Shown here one piece after another: positions 1 through 5,823 of a stretch of DNA of 7,894 nt (position 1 is the stretch's first letter; every line of letters starts with the position of its first letter). The notes under the pieces were generated by a model. That model did not search any database, was not told where the DNA came from, and saw only the letters and a list, made by a program, of their open reading frames with translations. Source of the DNA: Nitrospira sp. Its GTDB lineage: Bacteria > Nitrospirota > Nitrospiria > Nitrospirales > Nitrospiraceae. A program made the position numbers and the translations under genes. Location: assembly GCA_016873525.1 (NCBI GenBank), contig VGXD01000091.1, forward strand, positions 1 through 7,894, in the 5' to 3' direction.

Positions 1-273
1 TTCGTAGGCGCTGAGATTTAATTGGCAGGGCGCATCGTAGCAGCCGTGGCAGACGGCGCAGCGACGGTCGAGGATCGGCTTGATGTCCCGCCAGTATTCG
101 ACGGAGGCGATGCCGGTCGTGGTGGGCGGAGGCGGCTCGCTCAGATCTTTTGGCGCGGGATGCGGCGGCTGCGCGCAACCGGCCAGGGCAGCCAGGACGA
201 GGGCGAGGGCCGTTCCCATGAATGTGCGGGCTTGGGTCCGTCCGACGGGTTCTTGTCTGCGCCTGGTGCTCAC
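1..273 (-). CDS. cti: Fatty acid cis/trans isomerase-like c-type haem lipoprotein, N-terminal part (cut by window edge)
   Basis: Only the first 91 codons are present; the gene continues beyond position 1. Cti enzymes are periplasmic haem proteins that convert cis-unsaturated membrane fatty acids to trans, a fast response to solvent or heat stress. What is visible: a basic start (MSTRRRQ), a hydrophobic stretch ending in a lipobox L-A-G-C (Cys at residue 33), a Pro-rich linker, then EYWRDIKPIL followed by CAVCHGCYDAPCQLNL. The CxxCH is a c-type haem site, and the CHxCYDAPCQLNL extension is the part I recognise as Cti-like rather than generic cytochrome c. GTG at 273 is chosen because AAGGAG lies 10 nt upstream and it gives the signal peptide a positive n-region; ATG at 219 (residue 19) would leave almost none. 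It lies 59 bp after the dehydrogenase stop, same strand, so probably one operon. Haem site is certain; the family call rests on one motif. Confidence 0.72.
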   Translation of the reverse strand, partial: MSTRRRQEPVGRTQARTFMGTALALVLAALAGCAQPPHPAPKDLSEPPPPTTTGIASVEYWRDIKPILDRRCAVCHGCYDAPCQLNLSAYE

Positions 274-332
274 GAGACGGCCACTCCTTGGTCCGCTCGG
301 CCTGGGACAACCGCAGCGGCGCGCCGGGCCCG

Positions 333-1376
333 TTACAGGGTCTTCATGTCGATGACGAAGCGGTAGCGCACGTCGCCTTTGATCGTCCGTTCATAGGCCG
401 CCTCGACCTGCTGAATGGGGATCACTTCGACATCGGCGGTGATGCGTTTCTCCGCGCAATAGTCGAGCATTTCCTGCGTCTGGCGGATGCCGCCGATGAG
501 CGAGCCGGCCAGGAGGCGTCGCTTGAGGATGAGCGAGAAGGCGTTGACGGGGATCGGTTGGGGCGGAGCGCCCACCAGCATCAAGGCGCCGTCCCGGCGA
601 AGCAGGTTGAGATAGGCGTTGAGATCGTGGGGGGCGGAGACAGTGTCCAGGATGCCATGGAAGCGATTGGCGAGGGCGTCGAGGGCGCCCGGTTCGTTGG
701 TGGCGACGAAGTGCTGGGCGCCCAGCCGGCGCGCGTCCTGTTCCTTCGAGCGGGAGGTGCTCAGGACGGTCACCTCGGCGCCCATGGAGGCCGCCAGCTT
801 GACGCCCATGTGGCCCAAGCCGCCGAGGCCGACCACGGCGATGCGCTGGCCCGGTCCCACCTTGAATTGCCGGAGCGGCGCATAGGTGGTGATCCCGGCG
901 CAGAGGAGCGGGGCCACGTTGGCCAGGGGCAGTTTCGGCGAAATGGTGAAGGCGTATCGCTCGTCCACGACGATCTGCGAGGAGTAGCCGCCGTAGGTCG
1001 GGGTCTTGTTGTCCATCTCCGTGCAGTTGTAGGTGAAGGCCGTGTGGGTCTCGCAGTACTGCTCCTCGCCCGCGCGGCAGCTCTCGCAGGTGCGGCAGGA
1101 ATCCACGAAGCACCCGACGCCGGCCAGGTCGCCGACCGCGAAGCGCTTCACCTGGGCGCCGACGCGGGTCACGCGGCCGACGATCTCGTGGCCCGGCACC
1201 ATGGGGAAGAGGGCCCCGCCCCATTCGTCGCGCGCCTGGTGGATGTCGGAGTGACAGATGCCGCAGTAGGCGATCTCGATGAGCACGTCGCGGGGGCCCG
1301 GCTCGCGCCGCTCAAAGCTGAAGGGGGCGAGTGCCGAGGCCGGGCTCTTGGTGGCGTATCCGCGTGTCGGGAGCAT
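333..1376 (-). CDS. Zinc-dependent NAD(P) alcohol dehydrogenase (YahK/cinnamyl-alcohol-dehydrogenase type)
   Basis: A 347-residue cytosolic medium-chain dehydrogenase/reductase that should interconvert aldehydes and alcohols with NAD(P)H. Catalytic zinc ligands are visible as C41 (GICHSD), H63 (GHE) and C159 (LCAG); the structural zinc knuckle is C94, C97, C100 and C108. The Rossmann loop is GLGGLGHMG at 183-191. The second beta strand ends in STSRSK (206-211) with no acidic residue, which suggests NADPH preference (inference). Length is normal for the family. ATG at 1376 is preferred over the longer open frame to 1535 because AGAAGG lies 5 nt upstream and the protein then begins as family members do (MLPTRGYATK, PFSFERREPGPRDVLIEI). 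It is divergent from the lipoprotein operon and followed by the Cti-like gene. Broad-substrate aldehyde reduction is the safest role; the true substrate cannot be read from sequence. Confidence 0.93.
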   Translation of the reverse strand: MLPTRGYATKSPASALAPFSFERREPGPRDVLIEIAYCGICHSDIHQARDEWGGALFPMVPGHEIVGRVTRVGAQVKRFAVGDLAGVGCFVDSCRTCESCRAGEEQYCETHTAFTYNCTEMDNKTPTYGGYSSQIVVDERYAFTISPKLPLANVAPLLCAGITTYAPLRQFKVGPGQRIAVVGLGGLGHMGVKLAASMGAEVTVLSTSRSKEQDARRLGAQHFVATNEPGALDALANRFHGILDTVSAPHDLNAYLNLLRRDGALMLVGAPPQPIPVNAFSLILKRRLLAGSLIGGIRQTQEMLDYCAEKRITADVEVIPIQQVEAAYERTIKGDVRYRFVIDMKTL

Positions 1377-1470
1377 GCTGACCTTCTTTCGTGGCGACGG
1401 GGTTGGGCGGCGCGTGCGGCTGCGACCCGGCGCCCTTCCCATTCGGATGTCTGACGTGGCGACTACTTTG

Positions 1471-1506
1471 CCACAAGTGGCCGGGTTTTCGCCAGGGCAC
1501 TTGTGG
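1471..1506. promoter_or_regulatory. Inverted repeat, possible operator in divergent intergenic region
   Basis: CCACAAGTG at 1471-1479 is matched by its exact reverse complement CACTTGTGG at 1498-1506, with an 18-nt gap. Each arm sits in a 10-mer that is itself nearly palindromic (CCAC-AA-GTGG). The pair lies between two divergent genes and just upstream of the -35 box at 1521, a usual place for a regulator site. No regulator gene is in view, so function is inferred from geometry only. Confidence 0.4.
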
Positions 1507-1520
1507 ATTTGCGTCAAGGC

Positions 1521-1548
1521 TTGCCAGGCGGCCATTCTTACCTATAAT
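1521..1548 (+). promoter_or_regulatory. Sigma-70 promoter for the lipoprotein operon
   Basis: TTGCCA at 1521-1526 and a perfect TATAAT at 1543-1548 are separated by 16 nt. Transcription would start near 1555, giving a leader of roughly 55-60 nt before the ATG at 1612. This is the best-matching housekeeping promoter I found in the window. Confidence 0.72.
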
Positions 1549-1611
1549 GGAGGCGATGGTCTTCCGATGCGGCGACAGGGGTCGAGGCGGGTGAGGGGAA
1601 GGAGGCGTCTT

Positions 1612-1989
1612 ATGAAGCAGGGGCGATGGCGTGGGTGGCGTACCCCGGCCTTGTTGGGCGGGGTCGCGTTGGTCGTGGCCGGCGGGTCGGCCGGCTGTGC
1701 GAGCACGGGCGATTTGGATCGGGTGCGGCAGGAGGCGCAGGCCTCGACCCAGGCGGTGCAAACCAAGTTGGAAGCCGTCAAGAAGCAGATGGCCGCAAGC
1801 GAGCAACTCATCCAGGCCGGGCTGGCCAAGGAGAAGATGGAATATGCCGCCCTGGCAAAGGAAAACGACGCGCTCCGCGCCACGGTCACCAAGGTGACCC
1901 AGGCCTTGCGGGATTACTTGAAGGCGGAGCAGGCGCGGTACGAAGAGGGGCTGACGCGGATTAAGGCGGCAGAGCAGGTGCTGCCGTAA
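1612..1989 (+). CDS. Small coiled-coil (alanine-rich, Lpp-like) lipoprotein
   Basis: A 125-residue predicted lipoprotein. The signal peptide has a basic n-region (KQGRWRGWR), a hydrophobic core and a lipobox S-A-G-C with Cys at residue 29; Asp is not at +2, so outer-membrane sorting is expected. The mature part is almost wholly charged/Ala/Gln heptad-like helix (about residues 33-120), predicted to form a coiled coil, as in murein-lipoprotein-type spacers. It does not end in the Lys that covalently links E. coli Lpp to peptidoglycan. The start is decided by a strong GGAAGGAGG 6 nt before the ATG. Its first 65 or so mature residues align without gaps to the stalk of the next protein (CASTG.. 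vs CATTG.., then QEAQA in both). Only 19 nt separate it from that gene, so they are co-transcribed and probably act together. Exact function unknown. Confidence 0.85.
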   Translation: MKQGRWRGWRTPALLGGVALVVAGGSAGCASTGDLDRVRQEAQASTQAVQTKLEAVKKQMAASEQLIQAGLAKEKMEYAALAKENDALRATVTKVTQALRDYLKAEQARYEEGLTRIKAAEQVLP

Positions 1990-2008
1990 CGGGGCCAAGG
2001 GAGAGGCG

Positions 2009-3664
2009 ATGACGACCAAGGGGAAGCAATGGCCGCTCCGCGTAACTTCCGTCGCGTTTGCGGCGGGGCTGTGGGCGATGGCCGGTTGCGCGACGACCGG
2101 CGCGGTGGAGCAGGTGAAGCAGGAGGCCCAGGCCGCGGCTCAGAGCTCGCAGCAAGACATCGAGACCCTGCAAAAACAGTTGAACGAGGCGGCGCGGACG
2201 TTGCAGACGGGGAGCCAGGAGGAGCGGCGCAAGGCCGGCGCCCTGGCGCGGGAGAGCGCCGTCTCGCGCGCCAATGCCGAGAAGCTCATGCGGGCCGTCG
2301 ATCGTCTGCGGGGCGTAAGGACCGTGAGCCAGGAAACGGATCTCCGTCTGGTGGTCATGCTGAGCCGCCACGGCCTCCGCTCGCCGCTCCCGCACAAGCC
2401 CCCCCTTGAGGCCTACACGATGCGTCCGGCCGGCTGGCCGTCCTGGAAAGATTTGATCGAGAAGCCGGCGCCCGGCGCCAAGGCCGGGTCGGGCGACACG
2501 GCGGGGTATCTGACGGTTAAGGGCAAGGCGCTGGCGTCGCACCTCGGACGGTATTATCGCGATCTCTACGCCAGCCAGAACCTGGTTCCGCCGAGCGGGG
2601 CCTGTCCGCAGCGGGGCACCATCTTCTTCCATGCGGACAACGAGGCGCGCACGATCCAGACGGCCGAAGGGCTGATCAACGGGTTCGTCCAGGGCCTGAC
2701 TCCGGGCGATTGCGGCGTGGCGGCCCAGGTTACGTCCCTGCCGGTGGACCCCCTGTTTCACCCGCAGAAGGCCAATGTCTGTTCCGTCGATGTCGAACAG
2801 GCCGCCCGGGAAATCACGGAGCAAGCCGGCGACAACCCCGTTTCCCTCAACGAACGTTTCCAAGAACCGCTGGCGATCATCCAGGACGTGTTGCAGTGCT
2901 GCCGGCCGGTCGCCTGCGGCGATCCTGCCGGCAGCCCGGCAACTTGCAAGCTGACCGATCTTCCGGTGAAGGTCGAGGCCGATCCCGCCAAGCACGGGGT
3001 GGCCCTGACCGGGCCGGTGCAGATCGGCTCGCTGGCGTCGGAAATTTTCGAGCTGGAATATGCCCAGGGGATGCCCGTCGAGCACTGCGCCACGACGCTT
3101 GGCGCGGAGTGCGTCGGCTGGGGCCAAGTGACGCCGGAGAATTTGCACGCCATGCTCCGGGTGCATACGTTGGACTATGCGCTGACGCAACGGATTCCGG
3201 CGGTTGCCAAGGCTGCCGGCTCCAACCTGGCCTGGCAGATGCTGGCGGTCTTGGAGCAGGGCGCCACCGGTGTGGCGAAGCCCGGCGTGCTGCCGCCGCC
3301 GCAGAGCCGGTTCGTCGCCTTTGTCGGCCACGATACCAACCTTGCCAACCTGGGCGGGCTGTTCGGGCTGTCGTGGCACAATCCGGGGTTCCAGCCGGAC
3401 GATTTGCCGCCGGCCGGCGCCCTTGTGTTCGAGCTGCATCGGGTCAAGGCCACGGGGCAGCACCTCGTGCGCGTCTTCTTCGTGACGGAGACCCAGCAGC
3501 AAATGCGCGAGGCCATCCCCTTGTCGCTGGAGCATCCGCCCAGCCGCGTGCGTCTCTCCATCCCCAAGTGCGGCGACGACTGTCCCTATGATATTTTCAA
3601 ATCGCTGGCGAAGGCGGCGCTGGAGCCGCGCTGCATCGGCTCAGGCAAGTCGGCCGCGCCGTGA
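2009..3664 (+). CDS. Lipoprotein histidine acid phosphatase (phytase/glucose-1-phosphatase-like) with N-terminal coiled coil
   Basis: A 551-residue predicted lipid-anchored phosphomonoesterase. Order of parts: signal peptide with lipobox M-A-G-C (Cys27); an Ala/Gln/Glu-rich coiled coil at about 30-105; then a histidine acid phosphatase domain to the C terminus. The catalytic motif is RHGLRSP at 120-126 with nucleophile H121, and the proton-donor motif is HDTN at 441-444 inside GHDTNLANLGG, the form seen in E. coli AppA and Agp. The family hydrolyses phosphate esters such as phytate or sugar phosphates in the periplasm. Many cysteines (for example the CC at 2897-2902) fit disulphide bonding outside the cytoplasm. 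GGGAG upstream of ATG 2009 supports the start. Family members normally have an ordinary cleaved signal and about 410-430 residues; the extra length here is the anchor and stalk. Substrate not readable from sequence. Confidence 0.9.
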   Translation: MTTKGKQWPLRVTSVAFAAGLWAMAGCATTGAVEQVKQEAQAAAQSSQQDIETLQKQLNEAARTLQTGSQEERRKAGALARESAVSRANAEKLMRAVDRLRGVRTVSQETDLRLVVMLSRHGLRSPLPHKPPLEAYTMRPAGWPSWKDLIEKPAPGAKAGSGDTAGYLTVKGKALASHLGRYYRDLYASQNLVPPSGACPQRGTIFFHADNEARTIQTAEGLINGFVQGLTPGDCGVAAQVTSLPVDPLFHPQKANVCSVDVEQAAREITEQAGDNPVSLNERFQEPLAIIQDVLQCCRPVACGDPAGSPATCKLTDLPVKVEADPAKHGVALTGPVQIGSLASEIFELEYAQGMPVEHCATTLGAECVGWGQVTPENLHAMLRVHTLDYALTQRIPAVAKAAGSNLAWQMLAVLEQGATGVAKPGVLPPPQSRFVAFVGHDTNLANLGGLFGLSWHNPGFQPDDLPPAGALVFELHRVKATGQHLVRVFFVTETQQQMREAIPLSLEHPPSRVRLSIPKCGDDCPYDIFKSLAKAALEPRCIGSGKSAAP

Positions 3665-3747
3665 CGGTCGGCGGAGGGACGGCTGTTGCGGGACGGCGTT
3701 CGAGCGAAGCCCGCAGTCGAAGGTTGCGCAGGAACTGGATTGATTGT

Positions 3748-4410
3748 ATGACGAAGTTGGTCAAGCCTCAGCGGCTGGCGGCCTGGGCCCTGGTCCTGAA
3801 CTGTGCGGCCCTGGCCGGCTGCGGCCAGTATCCGGTCACCGATGGCTTCCATACGCTGCTGCCGCAGCGGCAGGATCGTCTGGCGGTGTGGAGCAGCCAT
3901 CCGATCGCCGCCGCGACGGCCGCGACCTGGTTGCAGAAACTGGGGGTGACGATCATCGAACGGGCTCGGCTCCAGCAACTGCTCACCGAGCAGCGCGTCG
4001 CGCTTACGAACACCGCGGACGATGACGCGCAGATGCTGCGGCTTGCCGCGACGCTTGGCCTCAGCCACCTTGTCTATGTGGACGTGTCGAGGGTGGAAGT
4101 GGGCATGGTGCACCCGCCCTTCAATCCTCCGCTGACGACCTACATGGCCGGCGTGGCCATACGGGGCGTGCAGGTCAAAACGGGCGAAGTGGTTTGGAGC
4201 GGAAGCGCGCGGTATCGGGGGCCTGTCAGCGAGCGTGATGATTATCTGGTCAGACTCACCTGCCAAGCCTTGGCCACGGCCTGGGGCCTGCGTCCTCCCG
4301 GGGAACATCCCATCGCTTCACAAGCCATGTGTTCGCTTGGAGATCGGGAAGAGGGGGGAGCTTCGGTGGGCCCTTTTGTGACGGACTCGGTTCTCAATCC
4401 CCAACAGTGA
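3748..4410 (+). CDS. CsgG-like lipoprotein
   Basis: A 220-residue predicted lipoprotein. The signal peptide has n-region TKLVKPQR and lipobox L-A-G-C with Cys25. The mature domain has the pattern of the CsgG/TolB-N-like fold: DRLAVWS near 43-49, LGVTIIERARLQQLLTEQ at 65-82, a LAATLGLSHLVYVDVSRVE segment near 99-117, and VQVKTGEVVWSGSARY at 141-156, matching the typical 'TGE.vws.s' strand of CsgG relatives. It is shorter than curli secretion channel CsgG (about 277), so a channel role should not be assumed; an assembly or accessory role in the outer membrane is possible. ATG 3748 was chosen because it gives a normal signal peptide; its ribosome site is weak (AGGA 14 nt upstream). A GTG at 3661 overlaps the phosphatase stop (GTGA) but would add a 29-residue unlikely leader. 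The 83-bp gap shows no terminator, so it probably belongs to the same operon. Confidence 0.72.
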   Translation: MTKLVKPQRLAAWALVLNCAALAGCGQYPVTDGFHTLLPQRQDRLAVWSSHPIAAATAATWLQKLGVTIIERARLQQLLTEQRVALTNTADDDAQMLRLAATLGLSHLVYVDVSRVEVGMVHPPFNPPLTTYMAGVAIRGVQVKTGEVVWSGSARYRGPVSERDDYLVRLTCQALATAWGLRPPGEHPIASQAMCSLGDREEGGASVGPFVTDSVLNPQQ

Positions 4411-4543
4411 GCCTGAGAGACGAAGCCGGTTGTTTTCCGGTCCCTGGTGTTGTCCCGGCTTCTTTCCGTCCCAACGGTTTTGCGGCCGGCACGAGCGAGT
4501 GGCTGGGCGTGGTGCTCCGTGCGGCCGCTCCCGGTGACATCGT

Positions 4544-4572
4544 GTCTCCGCACCTGTGCAGGGTGCGGAGAC
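4544..4572. terminator. Strong hairpin between convergent genes, possible bidirectional terminator
   Basis: GTCTCCGCACC (4544-4554) pairs perfectly with GGTGCGGAGAC (4562-4572) around a 7-nt loop; two G-U pairs and one C-G pair can extend it. It lies between the 3' ends of the CsgG-like gene (4410) and the bactofilin gene (4590). No T-run follows on either strand, so it is not a classical intrinsic terminator. A weaker 7-bp repeat (AAGCCGG 4423-4429 / CCGGCTT 4455-4461, followed by TCTTT) is nearer the CsgG-like stop. The rest of 4411-4589 holds nothing I can name. Confidence 0.45.
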
Positions 4573-4589
4573 GTGAAGGACCCGCGCCC

Positions 4590-5111
4590 TTACCCGGCCA
4601 CGGTCTTGAGTGGGGCTCCGGGACGGAGCGGCGTGACCATCTCATCGGCGCCGGTTCTGCGGATTTCTCCCCGTCTGCCTTCGGGCATTTCGAGCGTTCC
4701 GCTAAAGAGCACGCCTTCTTCCATGGAGAGAAGCGGGGCCTTCACCGATCCGTTTAGAATGGCCGGCGAGAGGAGATTGACCTTTTCAACGGCCACGATG
4801 TCGCCGGTGATCTGGCCACGGCTGACGACTTTGCTGGCGCTGATTTGCGCGACGATGACGGCGCCGTCTTCGACCAGGAGCACTCCATCCGTGTGGATTT
4901 CGCCCTCCATCCGGCCGGAAATCCTCACGGTGCCGTTATACTTGATGACGCCTTTAAACTCCACGCCTTTCCCAACGAAGGCAATCACCTCTTCGCCGCT
5001 GTCGGGGTTCCCTTCGAGCATGGCCACATCCTTTCTCAGCTGCTCCTCCGAGCTGCCCTGTTGTCGCTGGCTGTTTGTCCGGCGCTCGCTCCCATCTGCC
5101 TTTTCCCACAT
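4590..5111 (-). CDS. Bactofilin (DUF583 polymer-forming cytoskeletal protein)
   Basis: A 173-residue protein. Bactofilins are small beta-helical proteins that polymerise without nucleotide and act as membrane-associated scaffolds for cell shape, stalks, polarity or peptidoglycan enzymes. The core spans about residues 42-142 and shows the typical order: FVGKGVEFKGVI, then NGTVRISGRMEGEI, GVLLVEDGAVI, SKVVSRGQITGDI, then a final strand set ending FSGTLEM. Flanking tails are polar and disordered-looking, as usual. ATG 5111 is decided by a strong AAAGGAGG 7 nt upstream; a longer frame to 5213 lacks support. No peptidase M23 gene, a frequent bactofilin partner, is adjacent, and both neighbouring genes are separated from it by spacers, so it looks monocistronic. 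A sigma-54-like element lies upstream at 5254-5268. Confidence 0.92.
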   Translation of the reverse strand: MWEKADGSERRTNSQRQQGSSEEQLRKDVAMLEGNPDSGEEVIAFVGKGVEFKGVIKYNGTVRISGRMEGEIHTDGVLLVEDGAVIVAQISASKVVSRGQITGDIVAVEKVNLLSPAILNGSVKAPLLSMEEGVLFSGTLEMPEGRRGEIRRTGADEMVTPLRPGAPLKTVAG

Positions 5112-5253
5112 GTGATGGCCTCCTTTAATTGATGATGCGTTCTCACCCGATCGCCTGCGAACGGCCCATCCAAATCTTTCGATGCAGGGCCTGCGCTGAT
5201 CGGGACATGCCACTGCCTTGCTTCAACAGTCCAATGGCTTCAAAGACCAAAGA

Positions 5254-5268
5254 GCAGAAAACATGCCA
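5254..5268 (-). promoter_or_regulatory. Sigma-54-like -24/-12 promoter element upstream of bactofilin
   Basis: On the minus strand the sequence TGGCATGTTTTCTGC matches the consensus TGGCACG-N4-TTGC at all but two positions and keeps the invariant GG and GC at the correct 10-bp spacing. It is oriented toward the bactofilin gene, about 145 bp upstream of its ATG. No bound enhancer site or activator gene is visible in the window, so the assignment is by motif only. Confidence 0.4.
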
Positions 5269-5536
5269 ACTTTGACAGGATGGTCGTCAGCTCAAAGCTG
5301 TTAAATTCATTGATGAATGTATTGGCCAGGTGGAGGAAGTATCTTAATTACAGGGTGGTCTTACCATCGCAGTCAGTCAAGGCTATGACAAAATAGAAGT
5401 TTTTCTGGCGCAAACGTGAGCATTGCAATGGAAGGGAAGGCGGTCGCCATGCCCTCGTTTTGGATCTGGAGGCGATGGGTCTGAGAGGCGTCGGATCGCC
5501 GCTTTACTCGGCGGGGCAAGGTTTGTCCGCAGGAAG

Positions 5537-5576
5537 TTCGGGGGAAACCGAAGGGGACCGCGTGTTCTGTGCGGTC
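5537..5576 (-). terminator. Tandem hairpins after the PilZ stop, possible terminator
   Basis: Just downstream of the stop at 5590 on the minus strand, GACCGC and GCGGTC (5556-5561 and 5571-5576) form a 6-bp stem with a 9-nt loop. It is followed at once by a second small stem TTCGG/CCGAA (5537-5541 and 5548-5552). There is no long T-run, only scattered Ts, so efficiency is uncertain. The position is right for ending the leftward gene cluster. Confidence 0.35.
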
Positions 5577-5589
5577 TCAGGAACTGGGC

Positions 5590-5823
5590 TTAGATGTCGT
5601 AGCGACTGCGGCGGCGCTCTTGCTGCATGGTAAAAAGGTGGTTCACGATTCGGTCTTGGTCTTCCTTGCTGAGGTCTGTAAACCGCGCGCCGACCCTTTT
5701 TGCAATGCTCCGTTCGATGGGGACGAGGTAGACGACCTGGGCGGTTGTCTGGATCGGAGGGCCCGAGGGGAGCACGATTGTGAGCTGAAGGGTGTCACCG
5801 GGGCCGACTCGCTGCGTGATCAC
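5590..5823 (-). pseudogene. PilZ domain, C-terminal part only (truncated or frameshifted)
   Basis: PilZ domains bind c-di-GMP. The frame shows the second conserved box NLSGSGIGF (codons at about 5850-5824), then PGDTLQLTIVLPSGPPI, GARFTDLSKEDQDRI and a basic tail QQERRRSRYDI, all typical of PilZ C-terminal strands and helix. The matching frame is open upstream to a stop at 5929-5931, but the first PilZ box (RxxxR, normally about 30 residues before NLSGSG) is absent from it. No ATG exists in that frame; the GTG at 5823 falls inside the domain, after the NLSGSG box, and has no good ribosome site. The upstream gene overlaps in another frame by 29 nt. The likeliest reading is a remnant joined to the preceding gene by deletion or frameshift; a fusion restored by one base is the alternative. 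The domain call is firm; the gene status is not. Confidence 0.7.

Larger units (their letters stand above)
5112..5589. other. Intergenic region without a convincing gene
   Basis: About 480 bp between the bactofilin start and the PilZ stop. Part of it (about 5220-5440) is clearly richer in A+T than the flanking genes. No frame on either strand gives a recognisable protein; the only short frames lack ribosome sites. Visible structures are a 14-bp palindrome ATTCAT-TG-ATGAAT (5305-5318), an adjacent CAGCT-CAA-AGCTG (5288-5300), a small hairpin CGCCG/CGGCG (5497-5513), the sigma-54-like element (5254-5268) and the terminator-like hairpins at 5537-5576. No transposon ends or direct repeats were found. 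Confidence 0.6.

Noticed and set aside
222..1454. A long open frame on the plus strand opposite the dehydrogenase
   Set aside because: It lies antisense to a clear family protein with all zinc ligands, and its translation is Gly/Ala/Arg/Asp-rich without any domain. High GC keeps antisense frames open.
1961..3535. A 524-residue open frame on the minus strand opposite the phosphatase
   Set aside because: The sense strand carries RHGxRxP and HDTN motifs in proper order. The antisense product is Arg/Leu/Gly-rich low-information sequence.
3661..3747. GTG at 3661 overlapping the phosphatase stop as start of the CsgG-like gene
   Set aside because: It would put 29 extra, Arg-rich residues before a normal lipoprotein signal peptide, and no ribosome site precedes it. 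ATG 3748 is preferred, with some doubt because its own ribosome site is weak.
4329..5115. Plus-strand open frames across the convergent spacer and opposite bactofilin
   Set aside because: They are antisense to a recognisable bactofilin core or span non-coding DNA, with no recognisable domain.
5428..5484. Short plus-strand frame of 18 codons in the intergenic region
   Set aside because: No good ribosome site and no similarity to a known small protein; expected by chance.
5440..5590. Hairpin-rich leader that might be a riboswitch, for example for c-di-GMP
   Set aside because: The small stems do not match the conserved core of GEMM or other riboswitches I know, and they lie downstream, not upstream, of the leftward genes.
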